From Chaetoderma sp. LZ-2023a (taxonomy: Eukaryota; Mollusca; Caudofoveata; Chaetodermatida; Chaetodermatidae): 64,000 nucleotides of DNA. The DNA is taken from positions 101,192,164 through 101,256,163 of the forward strand of contig CM067370.1 of NCBI GenBank assembly GCA_034401795.1, read 5' to 3'. Shown here piece after piece: positions 54,974 to 64,000 of this stretch (position 1 is the stretch's first letter; each line of letters opens with the position of its first letter). A program made the position numbers and the translations under genes. Below the pieces are notes generated by a model, which was not told the origin of the DNA, made no database searches, and worked only from the letters and a program-made list of their open reading frames with translations.

Positions 54974-56634
54974 TACACCTGTGCAAAAGTTAAGCACCAC
55001 CCTATTTTTACGCACATGCGAGGGTATATTCATGTGCTATGAAGAAAGCAATAGCATAAACATTTATGTACCCATCCATCTTAGTGGAAGAGGTAATAAT
55101 GCAACTAGAGGAATGCTGATTATGATGGTGGGGAAACACTGTATGTTTTTGTTTGAACTTGAAAACGAGGCCTGAATATGGTTACGTTGACACAACTGAC
55201 AACTATTGCCCTACAGTTGACACATGTGGCTAGATTGTCATTAATGGTGTCTGAAAACGAAGTTTAACATCTGTGCACAAGTTTGAGACTGTCATTATTA
55301 ATACCGGGTATATCCACCTTGTGCCTGGATGACGGCCTGGACACGACGTCTCATGCTGGTCACCAACCGACTGATACGCCAGTGTGGTATTCGTTGCCAT
55401 TCAAGATGGAGTGCGTCTGTTAATTCCTGTAGGTTCTGCACAGGAGGATCCCTCCTTCTCACCATGTTTCCCAGAATGTCCCAGATATGCTCAATATGGT
55501 TCATGTCAGGGCTCCTTGCTGGCCATGGTAGGGTTTCGATGGCATTCTGGCGGAGGTATTCATGCACAGCTCTAGCACGATGTGGTCGGGCGTTGTCATC
55601 CATGAATATAGGGTGGGTTCCAGGTGCATGATCTACAAAATGAGGGACCACAACTCTATCCAGTATGGAATCTTGATATCTTTGTCCATTTAGTGTTCCA
55701 GGTACAGTCAACAGATCCAGCTTACAATCAAATGAGATGCACCCCCATATCATAACGGAACCTCCACCAAATGGAACTTCTTCCATGATGTTACGTTGGT
55801 CGTACGCCGTGCGTCTGGACCTCCATACACGAGTTCGACCATCTGTGGCATGAAGCAGGAACCGACTTTCATCGGACCAGTGTACCCGTCTCCAGGATCT
55901 CATGTTCCAGTGTCTTCTTTCGTTGCACCACCTCAGACGCTCCTATTTGTGGTGTGCAGTGAGGAGAGGACGTCTGACAGGTCTCCTAGCTTTCATGCCA
56001 GCAGCATACAGTCTCCTTTTGACGGTAGACATTGACACTCTATTGCGCGTTTCCAATTGCTGGCTGAGCACTCTGCTGTTGGTGAATGGAGATCTCCTAA
56101 CAAGGCGTACTAGGGCTCGATCATCACGGGCAGTAGTCTTCTTCGGTCTTCCAGATCTAGGCCTGTCCTTCAGCTCGTTAGTTTGCCCATGTTTTGCAAT
56201 CAAACGACTGATTACAGTATGGTTAATGTTCAGCTGTCTGCCAATCTCTCTGCATGACATACCAGTGGTATGCATGCCTATGATTTGCCATTTCACACGA
56301 TCACTTAACCTTCGTCTTGCCATAGCGGTTCACAATCAAGAGCTAATTCTCTCTGTACAAATAAACCACGGTCATGAACACAAAATTCCTAATCTTGTCG
56401 CCTAAATCTGTATGTAATGTTCTACACCTCAAACTGGACTTTTACATAACTGAACACGTGTGCTGTTTCCCGCCACGCACGGACATCAAGCGGCGTGAAG
56501 TCATGCATGCATGTGCATTTCGTACTTGGAATTATGTCAGCTAACGCGGGGACAAAAAGTATGGCAGCCTAGTTGTACCATCATGTTTCTACGTTCTATT
56601 GTTTTTGCTGGTGCTTAACTTTTGCACAGGTGTA
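54974..56634 (-). mobile_element. Tc1/mariner element
   Basis: Terminal inverted repeats TACACCTGTGCAAAAGTTAA (54974) and its inverse ending 56634, flanked by TA (54972-54973, 56635-56636). 1661 bp, the normal size. Inserted in the hAT-like element, so younger than it. Confidence 0.93.
55298..56323 (-). pseudogene. Tc1 transposase with one stop codon
   Basis: The frame from 56323 to 55298 has 342 codons, the usual Tc1 length, with a single TAG at codon 127 (55943-55945). The N-terminal DNA-binding part has paired helix-turn-helix segments (LSDRVKWQIIGMHTTGMSCR, REIGRQLNINHTVISRL) and the GRPKK-type hook RPRSGRPKKTT. The catalytic part shows WSDESRF, the GGGSVMIWG box, FMDDNARPH and SPDMNHIEHIWD. 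Spacing from the second Asp to the Glu is 34 residues (DD34E). The usual NPIEH reads NHIEH. Apart from the stop and that change it looks complete. Confidence 0.93.
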
Positions 56635-56715
56635 TAGTTCATGATTAATCGTATTATCGCGATTATTTTTTTTAAATGATCGTGATTATGAAACGTGAAT
56701 AATCGTGCAACCCTA

Positions 56716-57220
56716 GTGCATAGATATGATTGTCAGGGCTAAACTTCCGTCAGATAACACCCCTGTACAACACAGAAGTCCTCTAAAAGCATGCACGACT
56801 AAGAATTGTAACTTCTGCCAATGGATGCAAAAAACCAGATTCTTCTCTAGCTCACATACAGGCCTAACATACAGATCCAAGAGTATAGGCAACTGCTAGA
56901 CGAGGAACATCGTCTACCTACTAACTTGCAACCAATGTAAGAAACATTATGTAGGAGAAACTACGCACCTTCAAAATCAGAATCCAAGAACGAGATCGAT
57001 ATCAAACCTCCATAGGAATGAACGATACGACACACCCGTATCCAGACATTTCAATAAACTGGACATTCTAGAACTGACATGCAGTTCAGAATTATCCAGG
57101 TACTCTCATCAGACCCGGACGATGAAATCTCCACCCCATGGAGAAAACAGAAGGAATGTCATAGGATACACCAGCTCCACACAATGGAGCCTATAGGCAT
57201 AAACCAAGCAGGATAAGGGA
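56716..57220 (+). pseudogene. Penelope-like element GIY-YIG endonuclease relic
   Basis: Across three frames the plus strand gives MIVRAKLPSDN (the lead-in after the RT), a Cys knuckle (NCNFCQW), SHTGLTYRS, NIVYLLTCNQCKKHYVGET (the GIY-YIG core as VYL...YVG), PVSRHFNKLD and IHQLHTMEPIGIN. That order is the C-terminal endonuclease of Penelope-like elements. The RT itself is missing to the left, where the hAT-like element ends. At least three frameshifts. Confidence 0.72.
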
Positions 57221-57535
57221 CGCCTCTCCCCTGGAATAACACGCCCACCACAGGCGGACACGCCCAATTCTACTTCGAATAATACTTACCAGATGTACTA
57301 TTATGATAATGTCTATTATCTAGTCTAGCTCAAAATAAACAATTAAAGCTCCGCACTCTCCTGTTCCTGCCCACACTGTGTCCGGGAATTACCATAGCCG
57401 CAGGTACCGAGGCAATTCCCAATCACAGTCAGATTCGTCTATTTTGCTCTCCTTGCTAGTCGCGTTTTTGAGCTCTCTAAAATTCTCAATTTTCTACGGA
57501 GTTTAGCTGTTTCTGTGTGAATCATTGCTGGAAGG

Positions 57536-59068
57536 ATGGAAGAAAAGGGAAAATCATCACAGGTGCAGGTTGTATCAATCTAGAATTTATACATTCGTGC
57601 CGTAATGACTGTTTGACTTCTCCTTAAATTGGCACATTGTTTTAAAATGGTAGCCATTGTTGGAGTCGCTCCGGTACCCGTTAACTGTTTAATCTTATCT
57701 GGGTACTCGGTTAATTTCTCTTGCTACTCGGTTCCTTCCAAGATGGATGCGCCCTTAGCCAAGATGGCGGCGCACATGATTAATGTTTCGTTTTGGCTTG
57801 GCGTGTCTATGCACTCTGTTTTACGCCGATTTTTAGCTCTCGCTTTTATGCCGATCTTTAGCTCTCACTTCATTGTCGAGGGTGTTTGTAGCGATCAACA
57901 TTTATTTCTTGGCTGTATTAACGTTAGTTAATTTCCAACTTGTGTTTATTAATTTTCACTCAAAAAAGTTTCAAATATTTCCTGCCTAAAGGCGTGATTA
58001 TCATTAATTTAAGAGAAAGTTAATGTTTCTAAGTAATTCTACTTTACAATCAAGTCAATTGTGCGTATTGCTCGTCATTGTATGTCATGTGCAGCGTTTT
58101 AATTCTTCTCTGTGTTCGCAGAAGACCAAGAACCAGGACACTTTGTGTCACAAATGCAACAGGTTCATGAAGCGCAAGTTCAATGGTCATCACTGTGTCG
58201 CTTGCACGAAGTGCAAAGTGGGAAGTCCGTGTGATGTGTGTGCCACGTGGTTGTCGGAGTTTGTGGCAGAGTTCGATCGTGATCGACGTGCGCGCTTGGA
58301 GAGGATCGCGAGGGACAAGGCGGCCAAGCTGGATCAGGCGTCAGTGAGAGGACTGGAAGATCGTCTGAACGAGCGAATGGATTCAGCATTGGGCGTATGG
58401 GCGTCCCAGTTCAAGGCAATGTTTGAGTCCTTGCAGTCCACGATCCCGACGATGCAGGCTGGTGCAGGGCAACCTTTCGGTGGTCCGGCTGGTTCTGCGG
58501 AGGGACAAGCACCTGTCCCTTCTCCGACCTTGGCTCAAGAGCCGATGGCGGAGGAGGAAGATCTTCTGCTAATGGAAGATTCCGGCATGCCGGATATTTC
58601 GTTAACGGCTCAACCAGGTACATCCCAGGGATCTGGCGGGTTTGCCAAGCGTTCCGTCGGGGATTTTTCCACCCGGACTTCGCTCAACCCACGTTGTCGT
58701 TGGAGCCGTGTTTTACGGTTCCTAGCGGCATCCCAGCGGCGTTAGGTGCGGCTCCTCTCGGAGTTCCGTCATCTACCATGGTAAAAGCGGCTGTAGTCCC
58801 GCCTCCCGTGCTGGAGCCGATGGACTGCGGTGAATCCGTGTCCGGCGATTCGTTGGGCACTGGTGCCGCTAGTAGTCGGGCTATGGACACGCGTCATGTT
58901 GGAAGAGGTGCGGGCCATAGCTCTCAGCATGGATCGTCGGTGGCCTACTCATCCAAGGGCGAGAAGGAAGATGAGAACGGTAGTCAATTGATGGACAAGT
59001 CTTCTTTTTGCACCGAAGCTGAATGGGTGCAGGTCCTTGGCTGGATGTCCGACCGCCGAATTCCCTGA
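57536..59068 (+). CDS. Spliced zinc-binding gag-like protein B (frameshifted)
   Basis: Exon 1 (57536-57562) encodes MEEKGKSSQ and ends CAG|GTGCAG. A 559 bp intron ends TGTTCGCAG. Exon 2 starts at 58122 with KTKNQDTLCHKCNRFMKRKF. The zinc module has the same ligand spacing as protein A (C-x2-C-x10-H-x-C-x5-C-x5-C-x2-C-x2-W) though the residues between are almost all different. A basic helix (DRDRRARLERIARDKAAKL) and a Pro/Ala-rich linker follow. Near 58660 the frame shifts by one (a GGGGATTTTT run), so the first frame stops at 58745 and the rest reads from the other frame to 59068 (FFHPDFAQPTLS through EAEWVQVLGWM). No known domain beyond the zinc module. Confidence 0.55.
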
Positions 59069-59084
59069 CGAATTCTGGCAATAT

Positions 59085-59460
59085 CAAAGAGTATTAGGGA
59101 GGTAAGTATACTCTTGAAGTGAAATAAACGAAATCACAGATTTCTTTTTTCACGAGGGAGTTGATACTTACCTCCCTAATACGGACCTGGCCTCTCCACC
59201 CCACAGAGGCTCGGTCTTCAGGCTCTTGTAAGTTGCATGTTGTCAGCCAATAAATTAGTCAGAGGAAGTGCTAGTCTGCGCATGCGCGGTGGTGGGGCTG
59301 GCATCCGCCGGACTGCCCTCTGACTCCCTGCCCAGTAGGGGCACCTAACCTTTTTAATCTGAGTGTTTTATTGAGTGAAAGCCGATATTTAGCAATATCA
59401 AAGAGTATTAGGGAGGTAAGTATCAACTCTCTCATGAAAAAAGAAATCCGTGATTTCGTT
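59085..59460. repeat. Nested stem-loops of element B
   Basis: TATTAGGGAGGTAAGTAT (about 59090) pairs with ATACTTACCTCCCTAATA (about 59168). AATATCAAAGAGTATTAGGG recurs directly at 59394. The segment AAATAAACGAAATCAC at 59121 is inverted at about 59448. Confidence 0.8.
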
Positions 59461-59749
59461 TATTGCACTCTCTGGACTGCCCTACCTGAGACTTGGGGCT
59501 GAGACGGGTCTGGTGGGTGTTGCTCCCCGTTTTGACAGCCCTCTGGAATTTGTGGGGACAAATGGGGGTGGGGGGGAGGGGAGCGCGGTCTAGACCATGG
59601 AAGTTTAGCACTGTGAGTCAGATTGCAGAACCCAAGCGTATGCCAGGGTTCTAGTCTCTTCACAACCTTCTCTGTTGGATGGTAGATGAGTGCTGGTTCG
59701 GCCCTCAGCTCCTCCCACTGGTATTTCTTGGCTGTTGAAATCCGGAGTT

Positions 59750-59870
59750 TATCATAATAGTACATCTGGTAAGTATTATTCGAAGTAGAATAAAAAAAGC
59801 ATCCGCTTTTGTGAAAGCATCCGCTTTTGTTTCTACGAGAATTCTTAATACTTACCAGATGTACTATGTT
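59750..59870. repeat. Stem-loop around TACTTACCAGATGTAC
   Basis: AGTACATCTGGTAAGTATT (59758) faces AATACTTACCAGATGTACT (59850). The loop holds a doubled AAAGCATCCGCTTTTGT. Confidence 0.8.
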
Positions 59871-60118
59871 TGTCAAGGCAAATATAAGACGAATCTGACA
59901 GTGATTGGGAATTGACTCGGTACCTGCGGCTATGGTAATTCCCGGACACAGTGCGGAGTTTTAATTGTTTATTTTGAGTTAACACACACACACACACAAC
60001 TGAACTCATAATGCTAGTTTTCAAAAACTTTATTTTGACAAATTATCATTTGGCAAATTTACATAAGAGGCAACATCTGCTCTTATGTTTTGGGTTACAT
60101 TAGCAACCTGCAGCTTCA

Positions 60119-60233
60119 AAGCATCCACTGTCACGGTTAAGGTTGTCTGATAGCCTTTGCCTCCTGAAGCAATGCCTGGGCATTAATCCTGAAGGAGATT
60201 GTTAGAGACCCCCTATCATGACAGTGGATGCTT
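60119..60233. repeat. 15-bp perfect inverted repeat
   Basis: AAGCATCCACTGTCA (60119-60133) and its exact inverse (60219-60233), 85 bp apart, downstream of the tyrosine-recombinase element on the minus strand. Could mark its 3' terminal region. Confidence 0.7.
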
Positions 60234-61703
60234 CCGAGCAGCAGTATCTTTGTCTGTGAACAGTAATTCAGAGAGTTAATAATACCATTGTTATATATTG
60301 ATATCTAATGTATCTTATTTACACTTTTGGAGGATAACCGCCCAAGATGAGGGACATTGAGAAATTGTATGTCTAAACTGTCGATTTGTGCAGGGCTGTG
60401 TTTTAATAGGGCAACCATTTGTTGCCCCCAATAGCAACACAAATAACTTGCAATGGGATCATGTACCATTAACACCGACCATCACCATGCCAATGGGTCA
60501 TGACACCTGTACAATTTATCAGTGTCGCGAGTATCCCCCAAAAGTTCACAATCATCTATAACACATTGCGGGGGGCTGTAGCCGCAGGAATCCTGCCCCA
60601 TCCACACTCCTGTATTCCCGAATATGCTCTGATGATAGCCAAACACCGAAACGTGGATGCATGCATAACTCCCTAGCACATTGCAGGGGGCCTTACCTGC
60701 ACGAAATTGCCCTATCCATGCCCTATAACATCGAATATGTCTGGTAACGGGTTCACGCTCCGGTATGCCGGTTCATGTTGTAGAATATAGGAAAAAGACC
60801 TGTATATATCACTGCATGTGCGCCGATGGCCGTTCTCCCCGGTACTAGCCTAGTAACGACCCTAATATACCTAAGAGTTCATGATTAGCTCTCCACTGTC
60901 CTTACATAGCCACTCAATTTCGAATATCCACACACCGAGTTCTGTACAACTGCCCCACACTAGAACTGCTTACCTGCTATGTGGCTCACCACGTATTTGT
61001 TCTACATTGGCTTAGGTGTGTACAGACTGCCCACTACAAACCCAAGCCAATGTCATCACGTGCAACGAATTGTATCATGTGCTATAGCTACATCCCCATC
61101 TGAGTGTATATGAAAACAACTCTAGTGCGCTGCAGTTATCAACCGACGAAAGAATACATCTGTACATGTACCATAATTTCTTTAACATGTAATGACTAGG
61201 GGGGCAGCATAATTTCTTTAACATGTAATGACTATGCTATATATACAAGTATATACTGTACATATCATATAATATATGTTCTGAATACTGTCAATAGGTC
61301 AAAATTATAATGCCTACAACAATACATGTAAATGCTGCGCCAATAAATTTGCTTCGCGACCGCAGACTTCTTCATGAAGGCATGAATAGTATCAGACATT
61401 TGATGCAACCATATCCTTGCTGATTGCTATGTGATATTGAACCTCCGGCTCCGTACTAGAGTGCATGGATGAGGGATGGGAGGGTGGGTGGGAGTTGCCA
61501 TGTCACAAAATTGATCATAACGTACCCTGCGTTACCATACGAGTGAATTCAACCAAATTTGGTGTGCGATGTACCCCTATAACAGTGAGACACAGCAGTA
61601 CATCAGCTTTACCGATCCCGTCAGAACGGATGCAGAAGTAGTTGGAGATTTGCAATGCCCTCGTCGACCAGCCTACCCTTGACCATGATCAGTGGGATTA
61701 CTT
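60234..61703 (-). other. 3' non-coding region of the recombinase element
   Basis: No ORF with a known domain. It holds a hairpin (ACATTGGCTT at 61004-61013 with its inverse at 61044-61053), a 27 bp direct repeat (CATAATTTCTTTAACATGTA and on, 61172-61198 and 61208-61234), and two diverged GCACATTGC-GGGGG units near 60562 and 60677. These could belong to the split direct repeats of Ngaro-type elements, but the match was not demonstrated. Confidence 0.45.
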
Positions 61704-62768
61704 CTAAGCTATACACATGGCTTCCTGAGCATTTCTAATAGATGTGAGAGATGTATCGATGTATCTAGTATAACAGTCCGACTCCCAACGACCCATTAAC
61801 TTAATCATGTGGTCCTCCACCATCCCTCGCGCCGCAGAAGTCGCTGCCCCTTTTCTAAAACTGTGCCCGCAATACTGCAAGCTGTCCAAATTGCTACGCT
61901 CCATAATGGACCTAAGTGCTCCAATAAAAAAGGTTCTTGTCAAATTTAGACCGTTGTTAGTGATGAACAGTGGATCGACCCCTCTTGCCCCCATTCTCAA
62001 CCGTAGTAAGTAGAATCTCCTCACATTACACACTGGACAAATTAAGCTCCCATTCATGCAGAAAAAGTTAATATCCACCCCTCTACGGAAAGGGTCTGTT
62101 TTAGAAGCCTGCAAAGTGAGCACGCCATATGATAGATCAGCCGCCCACTTTATATCGCTCAAAGATATGACAGACTCATTATGTGTGTTCTGGCATTGGA
62201 CTGTGAACTCCCCACATCTCAGAAATGCAAAGAAAGCCATCGTACATGCAGCTGCCATCATATGGTCAGTATAATCACCAAACATACCTGTCCGAAGTGT
62301 TTCACAAATTCTCGCCAAAATGTCGGCTGTAATCGGCAATCGGGGTATTGATGTCCTGGCTTGTGACCTTTGGACCGCTCTCAATAGCAGCATGACCCGT
62401 GGCAAAGGTAGATTTGACCTATTGACAAAAGGATTTGGATAACCAGCCACTATATAGTGAAAGCGTATGCCTGCCAAATACAACTTGATGGTACTGTGCC
62501 TGAATTTTAACACTTCTGCACAATGAGCTATAAAGTATAGCACCGTGTCTTCTGAAATTATAGGCAGACTTCTAACATTGGTCATACGGTTATTCCAACC
62601 CATCATGGCCACGAAACGACAATAGCATGACAGACCTGATTTATAGCTGCGTTTGGTGTGATTACTAATGGCTGATGCCCACAGCCCGTCCAGGGCAGAT
62701 TCTAGCCCCATAGAATCTCTGTCGGTTCTGGTACCTGGACCGGTGATGCCTTCGCCAACGGAGCACAT
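61704..62768 (-). CDS. Tyrosine recombinase of a DIRS/Ngaro-type retroelement
   Basis: 354 codons from an ATG at 62768. It replaces the integrase of LTR elements: it inserts a circular cDNA by site-specific recombination without target duplication. The N-terminal SAM-like core-binding part runs NHTKRSYKSGLSCYCRF to about residue 130. Catalytic residues can be placed: Arg184 (FLRCGEF), Lys223 (ASKTDPF), His302-x2-Arg305 (GHSFRKG), Trp328 (MGRWES) and the Tyr333/336 pair (CYTRYI). The frame overlaps the RT ORF by 67 bp, in a different frame, the usual crowded arrangement of these elements. All catalytic positions are kept, so it may be functional. Confidence 0.92.
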   Translation of the reverse strand: MCSVGEGITGPGTRTDRDSMGLESALDGLWASAISNHTKRSYKSGLSCYCRFVAMMGWNNRMTNVRSLPIISEDTVLYFIAHCAEVLKFRHSTIKLYLAGIRFHYIVAGYPNPFVNRSNLPLPRVMLLLRAVQRSQARTSIPRLPITADILARICETLRTGMFGDYTDHMMAAACTMAFFAFLRCGEFTVQCQNTHNESVISLSDIKWAADLSYGVLTLQASKTDPFRRGVDINFFCMNGSLICPVCNVRRFYLLRLRMGARGVDPLFITNNGLNLTRTFFIGALRSIMERSNLDSLQYCGHSFRKGAATSAARGMVEDHMIKLMGRWESDCYTRYIDTSLTSIRNAQEAMCIA

Positions 62769-64000
62769 TCTCGGAAGCGTTGTTCCTGAAACCTAGAAAT
62801 AGAGTCTGCAATATTATTCATCCTTCCAGGAATATGCTTGGCAGTAACACAGAAATTATGCAACGCCGCACACCAGGTAAGACGACGCATTAACCTGTTA
62901 ATATGTGGTGTTCTTGAGCGCCCTTTACGAATAATTTCAACCGTACCTAAATTGTCGCAGTGGAATAAGATACGTTTCTGAGACCAGTCCTTTCCCCACA
63001 GCACGGCTGCCACTACGATAGGGTACAGCTCCAAAAAGGCCATGGAACATTCCTCTGTTCGGATATCTACAATTTTGACAGGCCATCTGCCCTGAAACCA
63101 AGTACCTTGATAATACCCTGCAAATCCAATACCTGACGCATCTGTATATAACTCCAAATCCGGAGCGCATGTAATGAATTTGTCCAGGAAAAAAGTAGAA
63201 CCATTCCAACTTTGGAGAAATAATGCCCACATCCCTATCTCCTCTCTACAGTTGCTATTCAACGTGACATGGTGGTGTAATTCTCTCACCGATGTAGCTA
63301 ATGTTATCAAGTAAGAGACAAATGATCGACCCGGGACTATCACTCTTGCTGCAAAGTTAAAATGGCCTAATAAGCTCAATAGCTCTCGCTTGGAGCATTT
63401 TCCCCTATGCAGGAATCCGTTCATCTTCATGATTATTCTTTGTATTTTAACCAAAGGGAGTCTTGCCTCCATCTTTATTGAATCCAACATAATACCCAGG
63501 AATTCGATCGATTGGACGGGGCCTATGGTCTTATGTGCTGCAATTGGAATATTCAGTTTGCCAAAAATTAAAGTTAGTAAGGCCATAGTACGTTCTGGTA
63601 CCGAATCATAGCCTTCTATTGTTAAGAAATCATCTAACAGATGCAAAATGGTCTCGATCCCATAGTTGTTTTTTGCAATCCAGCATACGGCGACTGATAG
63701 CTGATCGAAAATCTTAGGTGATGAACGGCTACCAAAAGGCAGTTTGGTATAAAAATAGTACATGCCTTGCCACTTGATACAATACAAATGCCACAATTCA
63801 GATCTTATTGGAATTATTTTGAAGGCATCTGTTATATCGGTTTTACATAGCCATGCCCCTTGACCGCTCTCTAAAATGGACATGATTGCATCATCGACAG
63901 TGACGTAAGACAATGAGTAATCGGCCTTGTTTATTAGATCGTTAACACTATTGTGACCTGCCCTACCACGTGGAGCTGACAAATCTACGATGAGACGCTT
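62702..64000 (-). CDS. Reverse transcriptase-RNase H, 5'-partial
   Basis: Open to the window edge; the first codons there read KRLIVDLSAPRG, so the start lies outside. RT motifs (counting from 63982): CKTDITDAFKIIPI (motif A, Asp49), LPFGSRSSPKIFDQL (motif B) and LHLLDDFL (motif C, Asp117-118, Leu for the usual Tyr). RNase H follows with LYTDASGIGFAG, FLELYPIVVAA, LFHCDNLGTVEI and NNIADSISR. This RT type, paired with a tyrosine recombinase, defines DIRS/Ngaro elements. No methyltransferase segment is seen between the RNase H and the recombinase, which slightly favours Ngaro. Gag would be to the right. Confidence 0.93.
   Translation of the reverse strand, partial: KRLIVDLSAPRGRAGHNSVNDLINKADYSLSYVTVDDAIMSILESGQGAWLCKTDITDAFKIIPIRSELWHLYCIKWQGMYYFYTKLPFGSRSSPKIFDQLSVAVCWIAKNNYGIETILHLLDDFLTIEGYDSVPERTMALLTLIFGKLNIPIAAHKTIGPVQSIEFLGIMLDSIKMEARLPLVKIQRIIMKMNGFLHRGKCSKRELLSLLGHFNFAARVIVPGRSFVSYLITLATSVRELHHHVTLNSNCREEIGMWALFLQSWNGSTFFLDKFITCAPDLELYTDASGIGFAGYYQGTWFQGRWPVKIVDIRTEECSMAFLELYPIVVAAVLWGKDWSQKRILFHCDNLGTVEIIRKGRSRTPHINRLMRRLTWCAALHNFCVTAKHIPGRMNNIADSISRFQEQRFRECAPLAKASPVQVPEPTEILWG

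Larger units (their letters stand above)
53486..56715. mobile_element. Non-autonomous hAT-like element (host of Tc1)
   Basis: Ends TAGGGTGGCACGATTTTTCG (53486) and the inverse of TAGGGTTGCACGATTATTC (to 56715) are terminal inverted repeats with the TAGGG.TGCACGAT pattern of hAT elements. The flanks GTGTATAG (53478-53485) and GTGCATAG (56716-56723) are an 8 bp duplication with one change, as hAT makes. Without the Tc1 insert the element is about 1.57 kb and has no transposase. About 53850-54250 is related to the inner arms of the foldback element at 50041-50918. Confidence 0.75.
57250..59990 (+). mobile_element. DIRS-like gag element B with inverted flanks
   Basis: 57346-57440 (AAAATAAACAATTAAAGCTC through CAGATTCGTCT) is inverted at 59880-59975. 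A second block, CTACTTCGAATAATACTTAC at 57258, is inverted at about 59755-59795. The two blocks are in a different order on the two sides, as in circularly permuted or split repeats. Between them lie a spliced gag-like gene and stem-loops around TAGGGAGGTAAGTAT. No RT or recombinase inside. A DIRS-type non-autonomous element is inferred. Confidence 0.5.

Noticed and set aside
55329..56405. Plus-strand ORFs over the Tc1 element
   Set aside because: Antisense shadows of the transposase.
59460..59876. 138-codon minus-strand ORF
   Set aside because: It runs through inverted repeat arms and a poly-C run, with no recognisable domain.

Overview
The window is nuclear DNA from an invertebrate animal, most likely marine and perhaps lophotrochozoan. 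That placement is inference. The evidence is one spliced host gene (a Dbl-type RhoGEF most like ARHGEF39) with GT-AG introns, set in dense, mostly decayed transposable elements: CR1/L2-like LINEs, LTR elements, DIRS/Ngaro-type tyrosine-recombinase retroelements, a Penelope-like relic, Tc1/mariner, hAT-like and foldback MITEs. Nothing looks bacterial: there are no operons, Shine-Dalgarno sites or CRISPR arrays.

Layout. 0-9.2 kb: two LINE relics, ACGC and CT microsatellites, a broken Ty3-like gag, and much unassigned sequence. 9.2-24.2 kb: a long-LTR family. A 3.2 kb solo LTR (minus strand, TCAT duplications) is followed 0.7 kb later by an element in the opposite orientation with a 3.42 kb 5' LTR, a tRNA-like primer-binding site, decayed gag, a retropepsin, no reverse transcriptase or integrase, an internal gene with its own TATA box and poly(A) signal, a polypurine tract and a truncated 3' LTR. 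24.2-34.4 kb: four copies of CR1/L2-like LINEs in various states, one holding a SINE-like insertion. One ORF2 (31009-34074, 1021 codons) is open from end to end. 34.7-41.8 kb: a palindrome-ended repeat, LINE relics, an ORF1 with coiled coil, SGNH hydrolase and zinc knuckle, C2H2-finger fragments, and a TATA promoter with AACCGG repeats.

42.1-51.1 kb: six exons of the RhoGEF covering the whole DH domain and the first residues of a PH domain. The introns are loaded with two palindromic repeat families. The rest of the PH domain is not found in the remaining 12.9 kb, so the gene is partial here. 50.0-50.9 kb: a foldback DNA element inside an intron.

51.8-64 kb: two related spliced gag-like genes sharing an identical zinc-ligand spacing. 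A non-autonomous hAT-like element sits against the first, and carries a Tc1 element (one stop codon) inside it. A Penelope GIY-YIG relic follows. At the right edge, on the minus strand, is a largely intact reverse transcriptase-RNase H ORF overlapping a tyrosine recombinase ORF.

Most promising for novelty: the gag-protease-only long-LTR element with its internal transcription unit and conserved poly(A) hairpin; the spliced zinc-binding gag pair with inverted, permuted flanks; and the recurrent near-perfect palindromes inside the RhoGEF introns.
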